A DNA stretch of 64,000 bases. Source: Eulemur rufifrons (taxonomy: Eukaryota > Chordata > Mammalia > Primates > Lemuridae). Below are positions 37,486-55,764 of the stretch, piece after piece (position 1 is the first letter of the stretch; each line of letters begins with the position of its first letter). The stretch spans positions 81,727,114 through 81,791,113 of the forward strand of contig NC_090984.1 of the NCBI RefSeq assembly GCF_041146395.1, written 5' to 3'. A program made the position numbers and the translations under genes. A model generated the notes under the pieces. The model ran no database searches and had not been told where the DNA came from. It worked only from the letters and a program-made list of their open reading frames with translations.

Positions 37486-38479
37486 ATGAAGGCAAAGAAC
37501 TAGAATAGTATGTCCAAAAGTGCCACAACAAGCCTATCTAGGATTAAGCTGGTGTAAGGAATCAATGCTCTATCAACTTGATCACCTTGGACTGGAAATG
37601 CGGGCAAAGAATGTGCTAGTGTGGAAAATAAAGGGGACAGATGAGTATCAGAAACAGTAGCCCAGAAAGCAGTCTTTCAGTGCTGGGCTAGAGCTTAAGT
37701 ACTACAGAGACAAAACAGAAGTGCACATTTTGTTTATTTGTTTTTGTTAATTAAATTGCTTAAAAACTTGGAATATCACATGGGAATTTGAGTTTTCTGC
37801 AATATAACAAAAACTGACAACATAATGTTGCTCTAGAAAAATAATGTTTGCACTGCAGTGTCAGCTTTGCCTGCCTTTAAAAAAAAAAACTATCTTAGCT
37901 TCACAGTAAGTGTAGGAAATGTCCATTTGTGAAAAGGCACTTGTAGAAAATTAATTTTTAGCATTCTGGTTTTGTTTTTGGGGAAAGATTAAAAATAATC
38001 TTTAGTATAATTACCTCTCGATCTTTTCCAATTGATGCTTTATTCTTTTTTTCTTGAAATGAGACTATTTGCCCCCTTTTAGTTACCTCATTTTTTAAAT
38101 ATCACAACCTCCTAAAACAAACAAAAAAAATTTCTGCTGGGTCATACATGTACTGTATGACATGTACTGCATGTATCACATGTACTGTAGGTTTTCCTCC
38201 CCCATGTTTTTCAAATTCAATTTGCCTTCCTTCATCTTTTTTCAAATACATTCCTCTTATGGATATATATTTTTCATATTTAGCATCTGCTTATACCTTG
38301 TCTTGATGATTCCTGAGTTACGCCTTTGCTCCATTTCAAACTCTGCAGGCTTTATTATCTTTAGAACTGGTGGCTAGACTGTAACCAGAACCTATGATCA
38401 TCAGGGAAATGATCCACTATAATATACTCTCGGTCATAAGAAGGTTTAGATTTGGAGGCTCTTCCTCTTTTACATAAAA

Positions 38480-40020
38480 AATTTTTATGAAACATACCTA
38501 TATGCAAAAGAACATTTAAAACATACATGTTCGATTTCAAAAAGAATAATCATGAGCACCTCTGTCCCCCTTTCCCCAGCTGAAGAAATAGAACTTTACC
38601 AATATTTTGTCACTCCTTGTGTGCCCCTCCTTAATGGCAACATCCAAAGGTAAACACTTTTATAAATTTGGTGTTTCTCATTCTCTTGATCATTTTTATA
38701 GTTTTACTATAAATAAATATATACCTAAATAATATATTATTTAGTTTTACATTTTTAAAAACCTAATATAAAGGGCATCTAGAGACTCTGCATTTTTTCC
38801 CCAAAATATTTTGTTCACTACACAACCTTACCCACACTTGGTATTATAATAGGTGTGAAATGATATCTCATCGTGGTTTCAATCTGCGTTTCACTGATTA
38901 CCAGTGAGTTGTGAGCATGTTTTCATATATTTATTGGCCTTTCATATTTTGATCTCAATGCCTGCTTGCCCTTTGCCAGTTTTTTATTAGGTTATCTTTT
39001 TCATCATGCTTTGTACAAATTCTTTACATATTTTAGATATAAATCCTTTGTTGATTATTTGTCTTACAGATCTCTTTTGCCACTTTGTGCCACATGACTT
39101 TCCTCTCTTTATGGTATATTTTAATAATCAGACTCTTAAACATAGTCAATTTAATCAATATTTCCCGTTATGGTTTATATTTTTGTATTTTAAAAAATCT
39201 TCCCCTACCTCCAAGTTATAAAATACTCTTGTATATTATCCAGTTTTAGATTTTTGTACTTCATCTTTTTCAATTAATTTATTATGGTAAAATACATGTA
39301 ACAAATTTTACCATCTTAAGCATTTTGAAGTGTACAGTTCAGTGATAATAAGATATTCATATTGTTGTGTAACCATCACCACCATCGATCTCCAGGACTC
39401 TTCTTCTTGCAGAACGGAAGCTCTGTACCAGTTAAACAATAACTCCTCATCCCTCCTTCCCCCAGCTCCTAGCAGCCACCATGCTACTTTTGCTATGATT
39501 TAACCATTTTAGGTACTTTATATAAGTGGAATGATACAGTTGTCTTCTTGTGGTTGGCTTATTTCACTTAGAAAAATGTCCTCAAGTTTCATCCATGTTG
39601 TAGCAGAATTTCCTTCCTTTTAAAGACTGAATAACATTGCATTGTATGTATATACCATATTTTGCTTATCCATTCATCTGTTGATGGACACTTGGTTGCT
39701 TTCACATTTTAGCTATTGTGAATAATGCTTCTATCAACATGAGTGTACAGATATCTCTCTGAGATCCTGCTTTCAATTCTTTTGGATATATACCCAGAAG
39801 TGGAATTGCTGGATCACGTGGTAATTCTATTTTTAATTTTTTGAAGAACTACCATATTATTTTCCATAGCAGCTGTACTATTTTACACTCTCACCAATAA
39901 TATACACCGGTTTCAATTTTTCTACATCCTTGCCAACACTTGTTATTTTTGTTTTTTAAATAGTAACTATTCTAATGTGTGTGACATGGTATCTCATTGT
40001 AGTTTTGATTTGTACTTAAT
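38480..40020 (-). mobile_element. Old L1M 3' fragments, antisense
   Basis: At least two L1M pieces lie in tandem. In 38800-39240 the stretch 'gatatctcatcgtggtttc' is antisense ORF2 C-terminus. In 39250-40020, 'aaaatacatgtaacaaattt' and 'ccaccatgctacttttgc' then 'ggaattgctggatcacgtgg' are antisense 3' UTR plus ORF2 end. 38480-38790 is a fainter L1M-like piece. Confidence 0.75.
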
Positions 40021-43000
40021 ATTCTAATTTCCCTTGTGATTTCTTCTTGATCCATTTGTTGTTTTAAGAGTATGTTGTTTAATTGCCACAAATTTGTGAA
40101 TTTTTTCCAGTTTTAATTCTGTTGCTGATTTCTAACTTTGTCCCACTGTGGTTGCAAAAGATATTTTGTGTTACATCCATCTTTTAAAATGTATTAAAAC
40201 TGGCCTAATACTATGGTCTATCTGGAGAACGTCCCATGTGCACTTGAGAACAATAAGTATTCTGTTGTTGGGTGGAGTATCTGTATTTGTCGGTAAGATC
40301 AAGTTGGTACATTGTGTTGTTCGAGTCCTCTATTTCCTTGCATATCCATCTTTCCTTTCCTTTCTATTATTGAGAGTAGGATATTGAAGTCTCCATTATT
40401 GTAGAACTGTTTCTTCTTTCAAATCTGTCAATTCTTGCTTCATATATTTTGATAGTGTTATTAGGTATATAGATGTTTATCATTGCTATTTATTCAATTG
40501 CTCTATTGAAACTTTTCTTAATATATAATGTCCTAGCCAGGCACAGTGGCACATGCCTGTATTCCCACCTACTCAGAAGGCTGAGGCAGGAGGGCTGCTT
40601 GAGCCCAGGAGTTCAAGGCTATAGTGTGCTATGATTGTGCCTATGAATAGCCACTGCATTCCAGCCTGGACAACACAGTGAGACCTCATTCCTAAAAAAA
40701 AAAAAAAATGGCCTTTGATTCAAAGTCTGTTGTGTCTGATATTAGTATAGCCACCCTTGCTGTCTTTTGGTTTACATTTACATGGAATATCTGTTTCCAT
40801 CCTTTCACTTTTAATCTGTTTGTGTCTTTAGATCTAAAGTGAAGCTCTTGTAGATAGCATATAGTTGGATCATGTTTTTAAAATCAGTTCTGCCAATCTC
40901 TGTCTTTTGATCGGAAAATTTAATCTATTTTAAAGTAATTACTGATAAGGTAGGAGGACTTCTGTCATTTTGCTATTCATCTTCTATATGTCTTATAGCT
41001 TCCCCCACCCCCATTTCTTTCATTACTATCTTCTTTTGTATTTAGTTGATTTTTGTAATGTTTTTATTCACTTATCATTTCCCTTTGTGTACATTTGATA
41101 GCTATTTTCTTTGTGGTTATCATGGGGATTACATTTAACATTCTAAAGTTGTAACACTATAATTTCAATTTATACCAGCTTAACTTTAATAGCATACACA
41201 AATTCTGCTCCTTTACATCTCCGTCCTCCCCCCTTTCAGTTATTGGTATCACAAAATTACATCTTTATATATACTATGTGTCCAAAAATTATTTCTTAGA
41301 ATCCATTAGTTTCTTAAATTATGTAGAAAACAAAATGTGGAGATATAAACCACAGTGACAATAATACTAGCTTTTAGACCAATAATTGTTTTTTTTAAAT
41401 GTATTAGTCTCTTAAAGCATATAGGATATAAAAATGAAGTTACAAATTATTATTAAAATAATACTAACTTTTACAACGGCCCATGTATTTACCTTTGCTG
41501 AGATTTTTATTTCTTCATATAGCTTCAAGTTACTGTTTAGTAGTCCTTTAATTTCAACATGCAGGACTAACTTCAGTGTTTCTTGCAGGGCAGGTCTAGT
41601 GGCAATGAACTCTATCAGTTTTTGTTTACCTGGAAATGTCTTAATTTCTCCCTTACTTTAGAAGGACAGGGTTTCCAGATATAAGATTCTTGGGTTTTTT
41701 TTCTTTTAGCACTTTGAATATGTCACCCCACTACCTTCTGGCTTCTGAAGTTTTTGATGAGAAATCTGCTGATAATCTTATTGACAATCTCTGTATCTGA
41801 TGAGTCATTTTTCTTCCATTGTTTTCAAAATTTTCTTTTTGCCTTTGGCCTTCAGCAGTTTGATTATAATGTGTCTCAATGTGGGTCTCTGAATTCATCC
41901 TACTGGGAATTTGTTGAACTCCTTGGATGTTTATATTCATATCTTTCCTCAAACTTGGGAATTTTTCAGCCATTACTCTTCAAATGATCTCTCTTTCCCT
42001 TTCTTTCTCTCTTCTCTATCTGGAACCCCTACAATGTGTATGTTGGTTCACGTGATGTTGTCCCACAAACCCCTTACGCTCACTTCATTTTTCTTCAATA
42101 TTTTTTTCTTTCTATTCCTTGGGCTCAATAATTTTTATTGTCCTATCTTCAAGTTTGCTGATTTTTTTCTTCTGTCTGCCTTTGAATCCCTCTAATGAGT
42201 TTTTCGTTTTAGTTATTATACTTTTCATCTTTCGAATTTCTTTTCGGTTTCTTTTTAGGTTTTTTATCTCTATTGAAATTTCTATTTTGTTCATACATCA
42301 TTTTCTTTACTTTCTCCATGGCTTCTGCTGGTTCTTTGAATATCTATTAAATGGTTGTTTTAAAGTCATTGTTTAGTAGGACTGCTATCTTGCCTTTCTC
42401 TGGGACAATTTCTGTTTCGTTTTTTCCTTTAAATGGGACATACTTTCTTATTTCTTTGTATGGCTTGTGATTTGTTGAAAACTGGATGTTTGAATCTAAT
42501 AATGTGTTAAGTCTGGAAGTCATATTCTCCCCCTTCCCCAGGGTTTGCTATTTTTTGTTTTAATTGTTGTAGGCTGTTTCCAGGTCAAGGATGAGCCTAA
42601 GATGTAAACTTGAGGTCTTCTCAGATCTTTTCTGAGCCTGTACCTTTCTCTGGGCATGTGTAGTAACTGATTTTCCCTGTATATGCAGTTGTTTTTGAAT
42701 TTCCTAGTCTTCAGTGTCTGATTTCCAAAAGAGGAAAAAGGGAAAAATGAAGGGAGTGCACTGGCCCTTTAAATCCTCTGGAAGTCACCTAAGCTAGAGT
42801 GGGAGGGGATTTCATCAGTGAGGGGAGATGTGCAACAATGACTGTCCACCTGTGTCTGTACTTCCATGATCAGAAGAAGCAATCAGAATACAGATACCCA
42901 AATTTTGGAGTACAAGGTCCTCGTTGCCCACCCTGGTTCCCAAAATCCGCATGCAAGCTGCTCCAGGAACACATGTGGCTGGAGGCTGGGATATGGGTAG

Positions 43001-43180
43001 ATGCGGCTGAGCTAAGAGCTAAAATTGACTGAAATTAACTGCAATTTACTGCCAAGTTTATACCTGGAAGTTGCAAGCCTTCATTAGTTAGACTCCAGAG
43101 TTCTTCCCAGAACTCTTCTCAGTATTTTTGTCTTACTTCATCAGATCTTAAAAGACTTCATCAGATTTTTCCTTTATTCG
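40021..43180 (-). mobile_element. Old L1M, antisense, spanning ORF2 start, ORF1 and 5' UTR
   Basis: Reading on the minus strand from right to left, three parts can be recognised. There is a 5'-UTR-like GC-richer segment (42480-43180), an ORF1 segment (41690-42420) and the start of ORF2 endonuclease (40021-41400). ORF1 shows a coiled-coil-like stretch at 42112-42294 rich in I, K and E. It also shows a C-terminal stretch at 41731-41973 containing RLSADFSSKTSEARR, a hallmark of L1 ORF1p. This retains L1 order over about 3 kb, broken by a FLAM at 40535-40709. It is inactive. Confidence 0.75.
40535..40709 (+). repeat. 7SL/Alu monomer (FLAM-like)
   Basis: A single arm runs from 'agccaggcacagtggcacat' to an A15 tail. 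It includes 'aggctatagtgtgctatgat', the internal segment of free left monomers. It sits inside the antisense L1M ORF2. Confidence 0.85.
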
Positions 43181-43917
43181 TAAGTAATAGTTTTTTTAAA
43201 AAATCACTGGATATTGAATTTTAACAATAAATTTTTCTACATTCATGGAAATAATTATATAGTTTTTCTTTTTTAACTTGTTAATATGTTTAATTACATG
43301 AATTGATCTCCTATGTTGAAGTGATCTTGCATTCCTGGAATAAGCCCACACTAGTCATGCTGTATTACCTTTTTGATACATTGCTGGGTTTGCTGGTCTT
43401 TTGATTAGGATATTTGCAAGCATGTTTACAACTAAATTTCCTTTCTTGCGCTTTCTTTATCTGACTTTGGTATCAAGGTATCAAGGTTATACTAACTTTA
43501 TAAAATGAGTAGGAAATATTTCCTTGTTTTCTTTTTTCTATTCTCTGTAAGAGTTGACGTAAAATTAGAATAATCTAGTCTATTTATATTAATAAAGTAG
43601 TCTATTAAACCACCTGGACTTGCTGTTTTCTTTATAATAAGGTTCTGAACTGTTGATTCAATTTCTGTTTTGGTTATAGAATAAAGTTTTCTGTTTCTTC
43701 TTGAGTCAGTTTTAGTCATTTACCGTTTTCTTGGAATCTGTCCATTTCATCAACTCGGTATAAGGTTATTCTAAGTTTTCTGTTATGTTTTCTGATTAAT
43801 TTTGTTTATTTTTGTCTTCCTTATTACATCTTTTATTGTATAGTTTCTTTTTTTTCTTTTCTATTTACTTAATTTCTGTGCATCTCTATTCTTACCTTCT
43901 TGTACTTTCTTTGGGTT

Positions 43918-43922
43918 TATTC

Positions 43923-43953
<31 letters not shown>

Positions 43954-44237
43954 TGAGACAGAGTCTCACTCTGTTGCCCGGACTAGAGTGCCGTGGTGTC
44001 AGCCTAGCTCACAGCAACCTCAAACTCCTGGGCTCAAGCCATCGTCCTGCCTCAGCCTCCCGAGTGGCTGGGACTACAGGCATGTGCCACCAATTTTTTT
44101 CTATATATTTTTAGTTGTCCAGTTAATTACTTTCTATTTTTTTAGTAGAGACTGGGTCTCACTCTTGCTCAGGCTGGTCTCAAACTCCTGACCTTGAGGA
44201 TTACAGGCGTGAGCCACCGCGCCCGCCTATTCTATAT
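43918..44237 (-). repeat. Strepsirrhine-type Alu, antisense, with internal deletion
   Basis: The insertion is flanked by 'tattctatat' at 43918-43927 and 44228-44237. Beyond its T tract lies (TA)n at 43923-43945. In the left arm 'ctgaccttgaggattacagg' shows that about 35-40 bp of the usual sequence are missing between the two halves. The remaining body is little diverged. Confidence 0.92.
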
Positions 44238-44554
44238 TTTTATTTTTTTTAGCTTAAAAAGTTGAATGCTGAGCTCATAAATTTTCAGCTTTTCTTCTTT
44301 TTCTAATGTATGCATTTAACACTACATATCAGTTTTACTGTATCCTATATACATTGATATGTAGATTTATTCTTGTTCAGTTTTACATATTCTAAGTATC
44401 TATAGTGACTTTTTTAAACCCATGATTCTAGAGAAAGTATGGATTTTTCTAAATTATATTTTTGTTATTGATTTCATGCTTAATTTTATTCTAGACAGAA
44501 TCTATGTTGTATAACCGCATCACTATCTATGGTTATGGAAATATTCTACATGTG

Positions 44555-44687
44555 CACTGTTCAGTATGGTAGCCACTAGCCACATGTGACTATTGAGCCA
44601 TGAAATGAGAATGAGGAACCAAATATTTAATTTTTTGATTAATTTAAATTTAAATAGTCACATGTGGCTACTGGCTATATTGGGCAA
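44555..44687. mobile_element. Short palindromic DNA-transposon remnant (MITE), family unassigned
   Basis: Terminal inverted repeats are visible. The left 'ggtagccactagccacatgt' pairs with the right 'acatgtggctactggctata'. The AT-rich middle includes a near-palindromic 'ttaatttaaatttaaat'. No coding content. Confidence 0.7.
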
Positions 44688-45134
44688 TTTATGTTTACAG
44701 AATTTTGCTTTGAAGTTTGTTGAAATTTACTTTATGTCCTAGTACATTTTAAATTTTTACAAATGTTACATCTGCACTTGAAAAGCATGCGTCCATTAGC
44801 TCAAACTTACTAAAATGTATTGTTCATATCTTCCATACTCTTATTTTGGACTGCTTTATCTACCAGATAGTGATATCTGATAGATATTTTAAAGGTCTCA
44901 GATATGTCAAAAAATATGCCAGTGGATTTGTCAATTTCCCTTTCTGTTCTGTCAAACTTTGCTTACAGACTTTTGAGCTGCATTGTTAAGTACATGCAAA
45001 TGTGGAATTGTTACAGCTTCCTGATCAATCGAGCCTTTTATTTTTATGTCATAAGCCTCTTTATCTTGACTAATGCTTTTTTCCCCAAAGTCTATTGTCT
45101 GATACTAATATAGATGCTTCATATTTCTTTTGCT

Positions 45135-45530
45135 GATTTAGTTTGTGGGCCCACTCAGCAGGGATGGCTGGGAAAGGAGTCTGACTGACGTCCACAAAAT
45201 GAGTCATCTTATGCACCTTGTTACTGAGAGCCTCCTCAGCAGCGAATGTCCTTTAGTGAACATTCACATAGGACTGAATACCCTCACAATCTATGCCCAT
45301 TTCAGAGCTCTACCCACGTACTTCTTCCAAGTACCTGATCATCTGGTCAAAGTGATAGCTATCGTCCATGAGTTGGTGTCATTCTCTACCTTCAGCATGA
45401 GCTGCAAGTCTCATGGCTGCTATCCACTCATATATCTATTCTTTCTGTTAGAAGACAATAATGGCTTTTCTTTCATTCTTTCTTCCAAATATCATGAGTA
45501 CCTTTCATTGGCAAAACCTAAATCATAACT
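45135..45530 (-). mobile_element. ERV-L-like pol fragment (RNase H to integrase), antisense
   Basis: On the minus strand this segment resembles the RNase H to integrase junction of ERV-L elements, the same region seen on the plus strand near 26880-27020. Frames are broken. The 127-codon open frame on the opposite strand (45145-45528) is a chance frame across it. No LTR is visible beside it. Confidence 0.5.
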
Positions 45531-46439
45531 CTGCTAAGACAGGATTGTAAGAATTGTAGTATTGTAGTTTCCACAGTCTCTGCAATATTAGAGAAGCGCT
45601 TAGAATGGTGGAGATATGACACAGACGATATTCAGCACAAAGAGTAACCATCCATTTTCAGAATAGCTCTCTCAAAGATGATTAAAGAACCAGATAATTC
45701 TTTAGAAGCCAACTACTTTTAAAACTGACTTTTTTCAGTGACTGTAAATGCATGTGTATTTGTTTTTCTTATATACTTCCCATCTGCTTTTTTTCTTAAA
45801 ATATGTGAACATATTTTCTTATGATTAGGTTTTTTCCATAACGTGATTTCAAATGGCTGCATATTTTGTATAATATAGCTGTGACATAATTTATTTACAG
45901 ACTCTACAGTTAGGCATTTAGATTGTTTCCAATTTGCTACTATACAAATAATCCTGTTATGAACCTTTATGTAGATAAATACATGTGCACAGTCCTGATA
46001 ACTTTCTTAGGATAAATTCTTGGATGTGGAATTGTTTTATTAAAAGGTACTTGTATTTTTACATGTTTTTCACTGTTTCAAATACTGAGGATGTATACAT
46101 GTTTGACTTTTACCAGTTATGATAGCCAAAAAGTTTATCTTCCCTATTCCCCAACCCCAGTCCTTGATTCAGGAAGGTTACCTCCTTTTGATTAGTATAT
46201 CTTTAATTACTAGAAAGACTGAACTTTATCAGAGTTACTAATTTCTAGTTTGATTCCTCTATGATCAGAGAACATATTATTTATTATTATAATACTTGGA
46301 AGCTTGGCAAGATCTGATTTATGAACCAGTGCATGGTCTATTTGGTAAATGTCCCATATATCTACTTAAAAAGAATGTGTAGTTCTGTAATTAATAGATA
46401 TCAGATAGGTCAGGCTAATGATACTGTTCAAATCTTCTT

Positions 46440-47760
<1,321 letters not shown>

Positions 47761-47789
47761 AAACTGGTAGAAAGAGTTGGGATAAAAGT

Positions 47790-47965
47790 TTAGGTACCTA
47801 CAATCTAATCCCAGGTAGACAGTTACCATCTATGTGAACTTGAATCTGTCACTTTCTAGTAGGTGTGAAACTTAATTAGATTCTTAATTTTCTCATGTCA
47901 AAAATACATATAATAATAAATACTTTGCTGGAACATTATAAGGATTAAATAAAAAACATGAGAAA
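47790..47965 (+). repeat. MIR SINE
   Basis: The order 'acaatctaatcccaggtaga', 'gtgaacttgaatctgtca' and 'attataaggattaaataa' fits MIR. Old and diverged. Confidence 0.55.
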
Positions 47966-48364
47966 GAAAAATACTATATCAGGAGGTCTACCATTTCTTT
48001 CCTTCTAAATCCCGTTTCCTTCTCTTGGGCAAGGTCAGTACATCTTCGACTTTAGTTTCCTTATCTATAATAATATTAATACTAATAGCATTCTTAAGAC
48101 TATACTTTCAGGGAGCATTTCTATAGTCCGTTACTAATAGCATTCTTGAGAATCTGTGATTCTGAGCCCTTCTGCATATTTCCTCCTATGTATGTTCTCC
48201 TTTAAGAAGTGTTGCAAGGATCCTTTATATAAGTAAGCTATTTCTAGGGGATGGAGAAGGTGTGAACTAAAGCTAAAACTATTCTAATTCCACTGTGCTC
48301 CTGCATCAGATGTTTGAGAGTTAAGAGGTACATAGAACATTTCTTGGCACTTTGAGATGATTAG

Positions 48365-52377
<4,013 letters not shown>

Positions 52378-52832
52378 TGATGCTAACTTCTTAAGTAAAA
52401 CTGAGAGTTTTCACTTGCAACAGTTACCACTTTTCAGGATCCTTGAAAATGCTCTTTTGAAAATTAATTTTGCCCATTTGACATGAAGCTTAAGGGAGAG
52501 GTAGCATCCTATTGCATGATCCCTGTTTCCCTTTCTTGTGATCCAGGTAGGCAAAATTATACAGACAATAGAAAAACAGATCAGCAAGCTAACATCTGCA
52601 TTTTGTTTCAATGCCACAAAAAGTGTTATGTTGAATTATCAAGGAAAATTTATTTCAGCAATCAGCACCCAATTAGTATTTTTATTTTCTGTGGCATTCA
52701 TGGCATGTGTAAGAAATTACCTAAAATAGTATTCATTGATAATGCTTTGCTTTAGTTCTTATGATGTTAATGTTGTGGTAATCCTAATACCCTAGAAATT
52801 CTATAATATATCAATAATGTACTTGCTTATAG

Positions 52833-52961
<129 letters not shown>

Positions 52962-53403
52962 TGATGGATGTTTCTTTAACTAAAATTATGAGTATATATG
53001 TTTCTACATACATATGATAGTAAGATAAGCAACGGCAATGGCAAATCATATGTATTATGTGACTCAATTAGCATAACAGTTTTTGTGATTTCTATTAGAG
53101 TAGAATTGTTTTTGTTATTGTAGTCTAATTACTGATAAATTTTCAAAGTGACTGCTTTAGTCAGAAAAGGATATATTATCTTATGGATATTTTTTCTATT
53201 TAAAGCCTACAATAAAATCAATAATATTAAATCTCATATGTGTATACATTGGGGCCATCTACTATAAGTTATATTTAATGAAACAGGATTTATATATATA
53301 TAATTTTGTTTTACATAGCCAGTGGAAACGTTTCTAAATGTAAAAACACTTATGTGTGTTCATAGCTTTTTAAAACACCTTAATATACATTTAAGAAAGT
53401 AAA

Positions 53404-53410
53404 TGCCTTT

Positions 53411-53453
<43 letters not shown>

Positions 53454-53755
53454 AGACAGAGTCTCGCTCTGTTGCCTGGGCTAAAGTGCCGTGGCATCAG
53501 CCTAGCTCACAGCAACCTCAAACTCCTGGGCTTAAGCAATCCTTCTGCGTCAGCCTCCAAGTAGCTGGGACTACAGGCATGTGCCACCATGCCCAGCTAA
53601 TTTTTTTTCTATATATATTTTTAGCTGTGCGGATCATTTCTTTCTATTTTTAGTAGAGACGGGGTCTCCTTGCTCAGGCTGGTCTTGAACTCCTGACGTT
53701 GAACAATCCTCCCGCCTCGACTTCCCAGAGTGCTAGGATTACCAGCTGCCTTTAA
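53404..53755 (-). repeat. Strepsirrhine-type Alu, antisense, with 40-nt poly-T
   Basis: The insertion is flanked by 'tgcctttaa' at 53404-53412 and 53747-53755. The tail is an uninterrupted run of 40 Ts (53413-53452). The body has the strepsirrhine features, with few changes. The uninterrupted long tail suggests one of the younger insertions in the window. Confidence 0.95.
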
Positions 53756-54167
53756 ATTTTTTATCTTCTTGTCCTTTCCTTTTTTCTTTCTCTTTTTAAA
53801 AATATTGTTTTTGAGGTTATTGTAGGCTTTCTAAATTGTCCTGAAAATCCTTGAAAAATTTTATTATAACCAAAAAACATATAGCATAAAGGATTTTAAG
53901 ACTGTTTTTAGACATTTTTCAATTCACTGGAGGGAGCAAGAAGAGAGAGTGGCCAAGAAACAGAGCAGATCAATAAAAAAAAAAAAAAAAGGTGTGGTAG
54001 TTTCTTAAAAAGGCAGGAAAGGCAAAGTAGTTAGGATGAGTAAGTCAAGGCTGATATAAGCAAGTATAGAAGATGGAGCGAGTATGAATTGGCAACAAGG
54101 GCATCATATGTGGTTAGGACAACCAAGAGAGGGTAAATAAGAGGAGGAAAGGTAGATTGAATTTGTT

Positions 54168-54654
54168 TTCTAAAGCAGCGGTCCCCAACCTTTTTGGCAC
54201 CAGTGACTGGTTTCATGGAAGACAATTTTTCCACAGACCAGGGCGGGATAAGGAAGAGGGAGGATGGTTTCAGGACGATTCAAGCACATTACATTTATTG
54301 TGCAGTGAAACCTCTCTGCTAATGATAATCTGTATTTGCAGCCGCTCCCTAGCGCTAGCTTCACCACCTCAGCTCCACCTTAGATCATTAGGCCACAGAC
54401 TTTCGTAAGGAGCAGGCAACCTAGATCCCTCACATGTGCAGTTTACAGTAGGGTTCGGGCTCCTGTGAGAATCTGATGTGGCTGCTGATCCGACAGGAGG
54501 CGGAGCTCAGGCAGTGACGTGAGCAATGGGGAGGGGCCTAAATACAGTGAAGCTATGTTGGCTTACCCTGCCGGCCACCTCCTGCTGTGCAGCCGGGTTC
54601 CTAACCCGCCACAGACCAGTATGCGCCCCGGTGTTGGGGACCTCAGTTATAAAG
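54168..54654. mobile_element. hAT-type non-autonomous DNA transposon (MER1-like) with 8-bp target duplication
   Basis: The element spans 54176-54646 (471 bp). Its ends are inverted repeats: left 'cagcggtccccaacc', right (reverse complement) 'ctgaggtccccaaca'. Flanking 8-mers are 'ttctaaag' (54168-54175) and 'ttataaag' (54647-54654), matching at 7 of 8, the duplication size expected for hAT. There is no transposase frame. Family name from memory: MER1/Charlie3 group. Confidence 0.85.
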
Positions 54655-55713
54655 GACTTTAAAGTAAAAGCTGTGGAAAAAAGTCATGGTTATAATGATT
54701 GACTAGCTTTTAAAAATCTACTTTTTAAAAATTGACAAAAATTGTATATATTAATCGTGTGTGATATATTTTGAAATATGTATACATTGTGGAACGCCTC
54801 AGTCAACCTAATTTACATATGTGTTACCTAACATACATATTTTTTGTGGTGCAAAAATCTACTTCTTGAGTGAGCCTTTAAAATAACTGACTTAATATCT
54901 AATTTATTCATAACTGACAGTATAAACCACTTACACAAGCCAGTTAAAATGATATAGACTTTGCCTTTACTATTTACTATTTATATTTGACCTGAATACA
55001 CTGAATATTTTTATAGAAAAATCTGGTAAGTCCACAGTATTGCCTAATTTTATTGTTTTTATTATTTATTTTATTAATAATTACTTATAATAATTATTAA
55101 ATGACAGAAATAGTCTGTTATTTAAATAAGTACACAGAGTATATGTTTGTATCATTACATAAACATGTAGACATCTTTAACTTTTCTTTGAAGTTAATGA
55201 TATTTATTCCTCTCAAAAAAAATGTCATCTTAATGCTGTGATCTGTTCATGAGACAATAATGCATATGTATAAGGATGTGACATGATATTCAGAACCTAA
55301 CTTTTATGTGATGATAAGTAAAATAATTGTGAAGAAGTCAACATAATTTTTCAAAATAAAATCTTCATATGGGTTGCTCAGATTTAGATTGCTATTATTT
55401 TGGTATCCTTAGAAGAATGGTTTTTTTTTTTTACTAATTGCTAAATTGGGTTCATAAAATAATTTTAATATTCTGTCTCCAGAACAGGTGACTATTTGTT
55501 TTTGGAACCACTTTATGATCATTATACATTGTTTATTGTCTCTCAAGTTTCTTTTACTCCTCTTTTAAGGTCTTATAAATATCATTATGTAAGCATGTAT
55601 GTAAGAGAGTTTAATTTTGTGATAAGTGATAGTTAGAAAAATAGAGAATGACAAAGTAAGTGCTTAGGATGATGCCAATTATCTTCTCATTTTGACTTTA
55701 TTTCTTAATCAAG

Positions 55714-55764
55714 GTATATAACTTATCCCAAAATGTCCAGGAGGATGATCTTCAGCACCTTCAG
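55714..55764 (+). CDS. ATL1: ATL1 coding exon 5 (residues 175-191), 51 bp
   Basis: This very short phase-0 exon encodes VYNLSQNVQEDDLQHLQ. It continues the GTPase domain after switch II. Gln191, the last residue, is a position mutated in human SPG3A. The acceptor ends AAG ('cttaatcaag') and the donor is CAG|gtaaca, both weaker than the other ATL1 sites here. Confidence 0.95.

Larger units (their letters stand above)
43180..45130 (-). mobile_element. Old L1 ORF2 sequence, antisense
   Basis: The minus strand carries ORF2 remnants. At 43498-43719 the peptide KTEIESTVQNLIIKK followed by TASPGGL parallels the start of the RT domain. At 44240-44520 and 44880-45130 the antisense of the endonuclease and linker region appears ('aaagtctattgtctgatac' near 45090). 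A strepsirrhine Alu (43928-44227) and a MITE (44555-44687) interrupt it. Confidence 0.65.

Noticed and set aside
42799..43032. 77-codon ORF in ATL1 intron 1
   Set aside because: It lies in the antisense 5'-UTR-like part of an old L1M.
45145..45528. 127-codon plus-strand ORF with no familiar domain
   Set aside because: The opposite strand resembles a decayed ERV-L pol segment, so the frame is probably chance.
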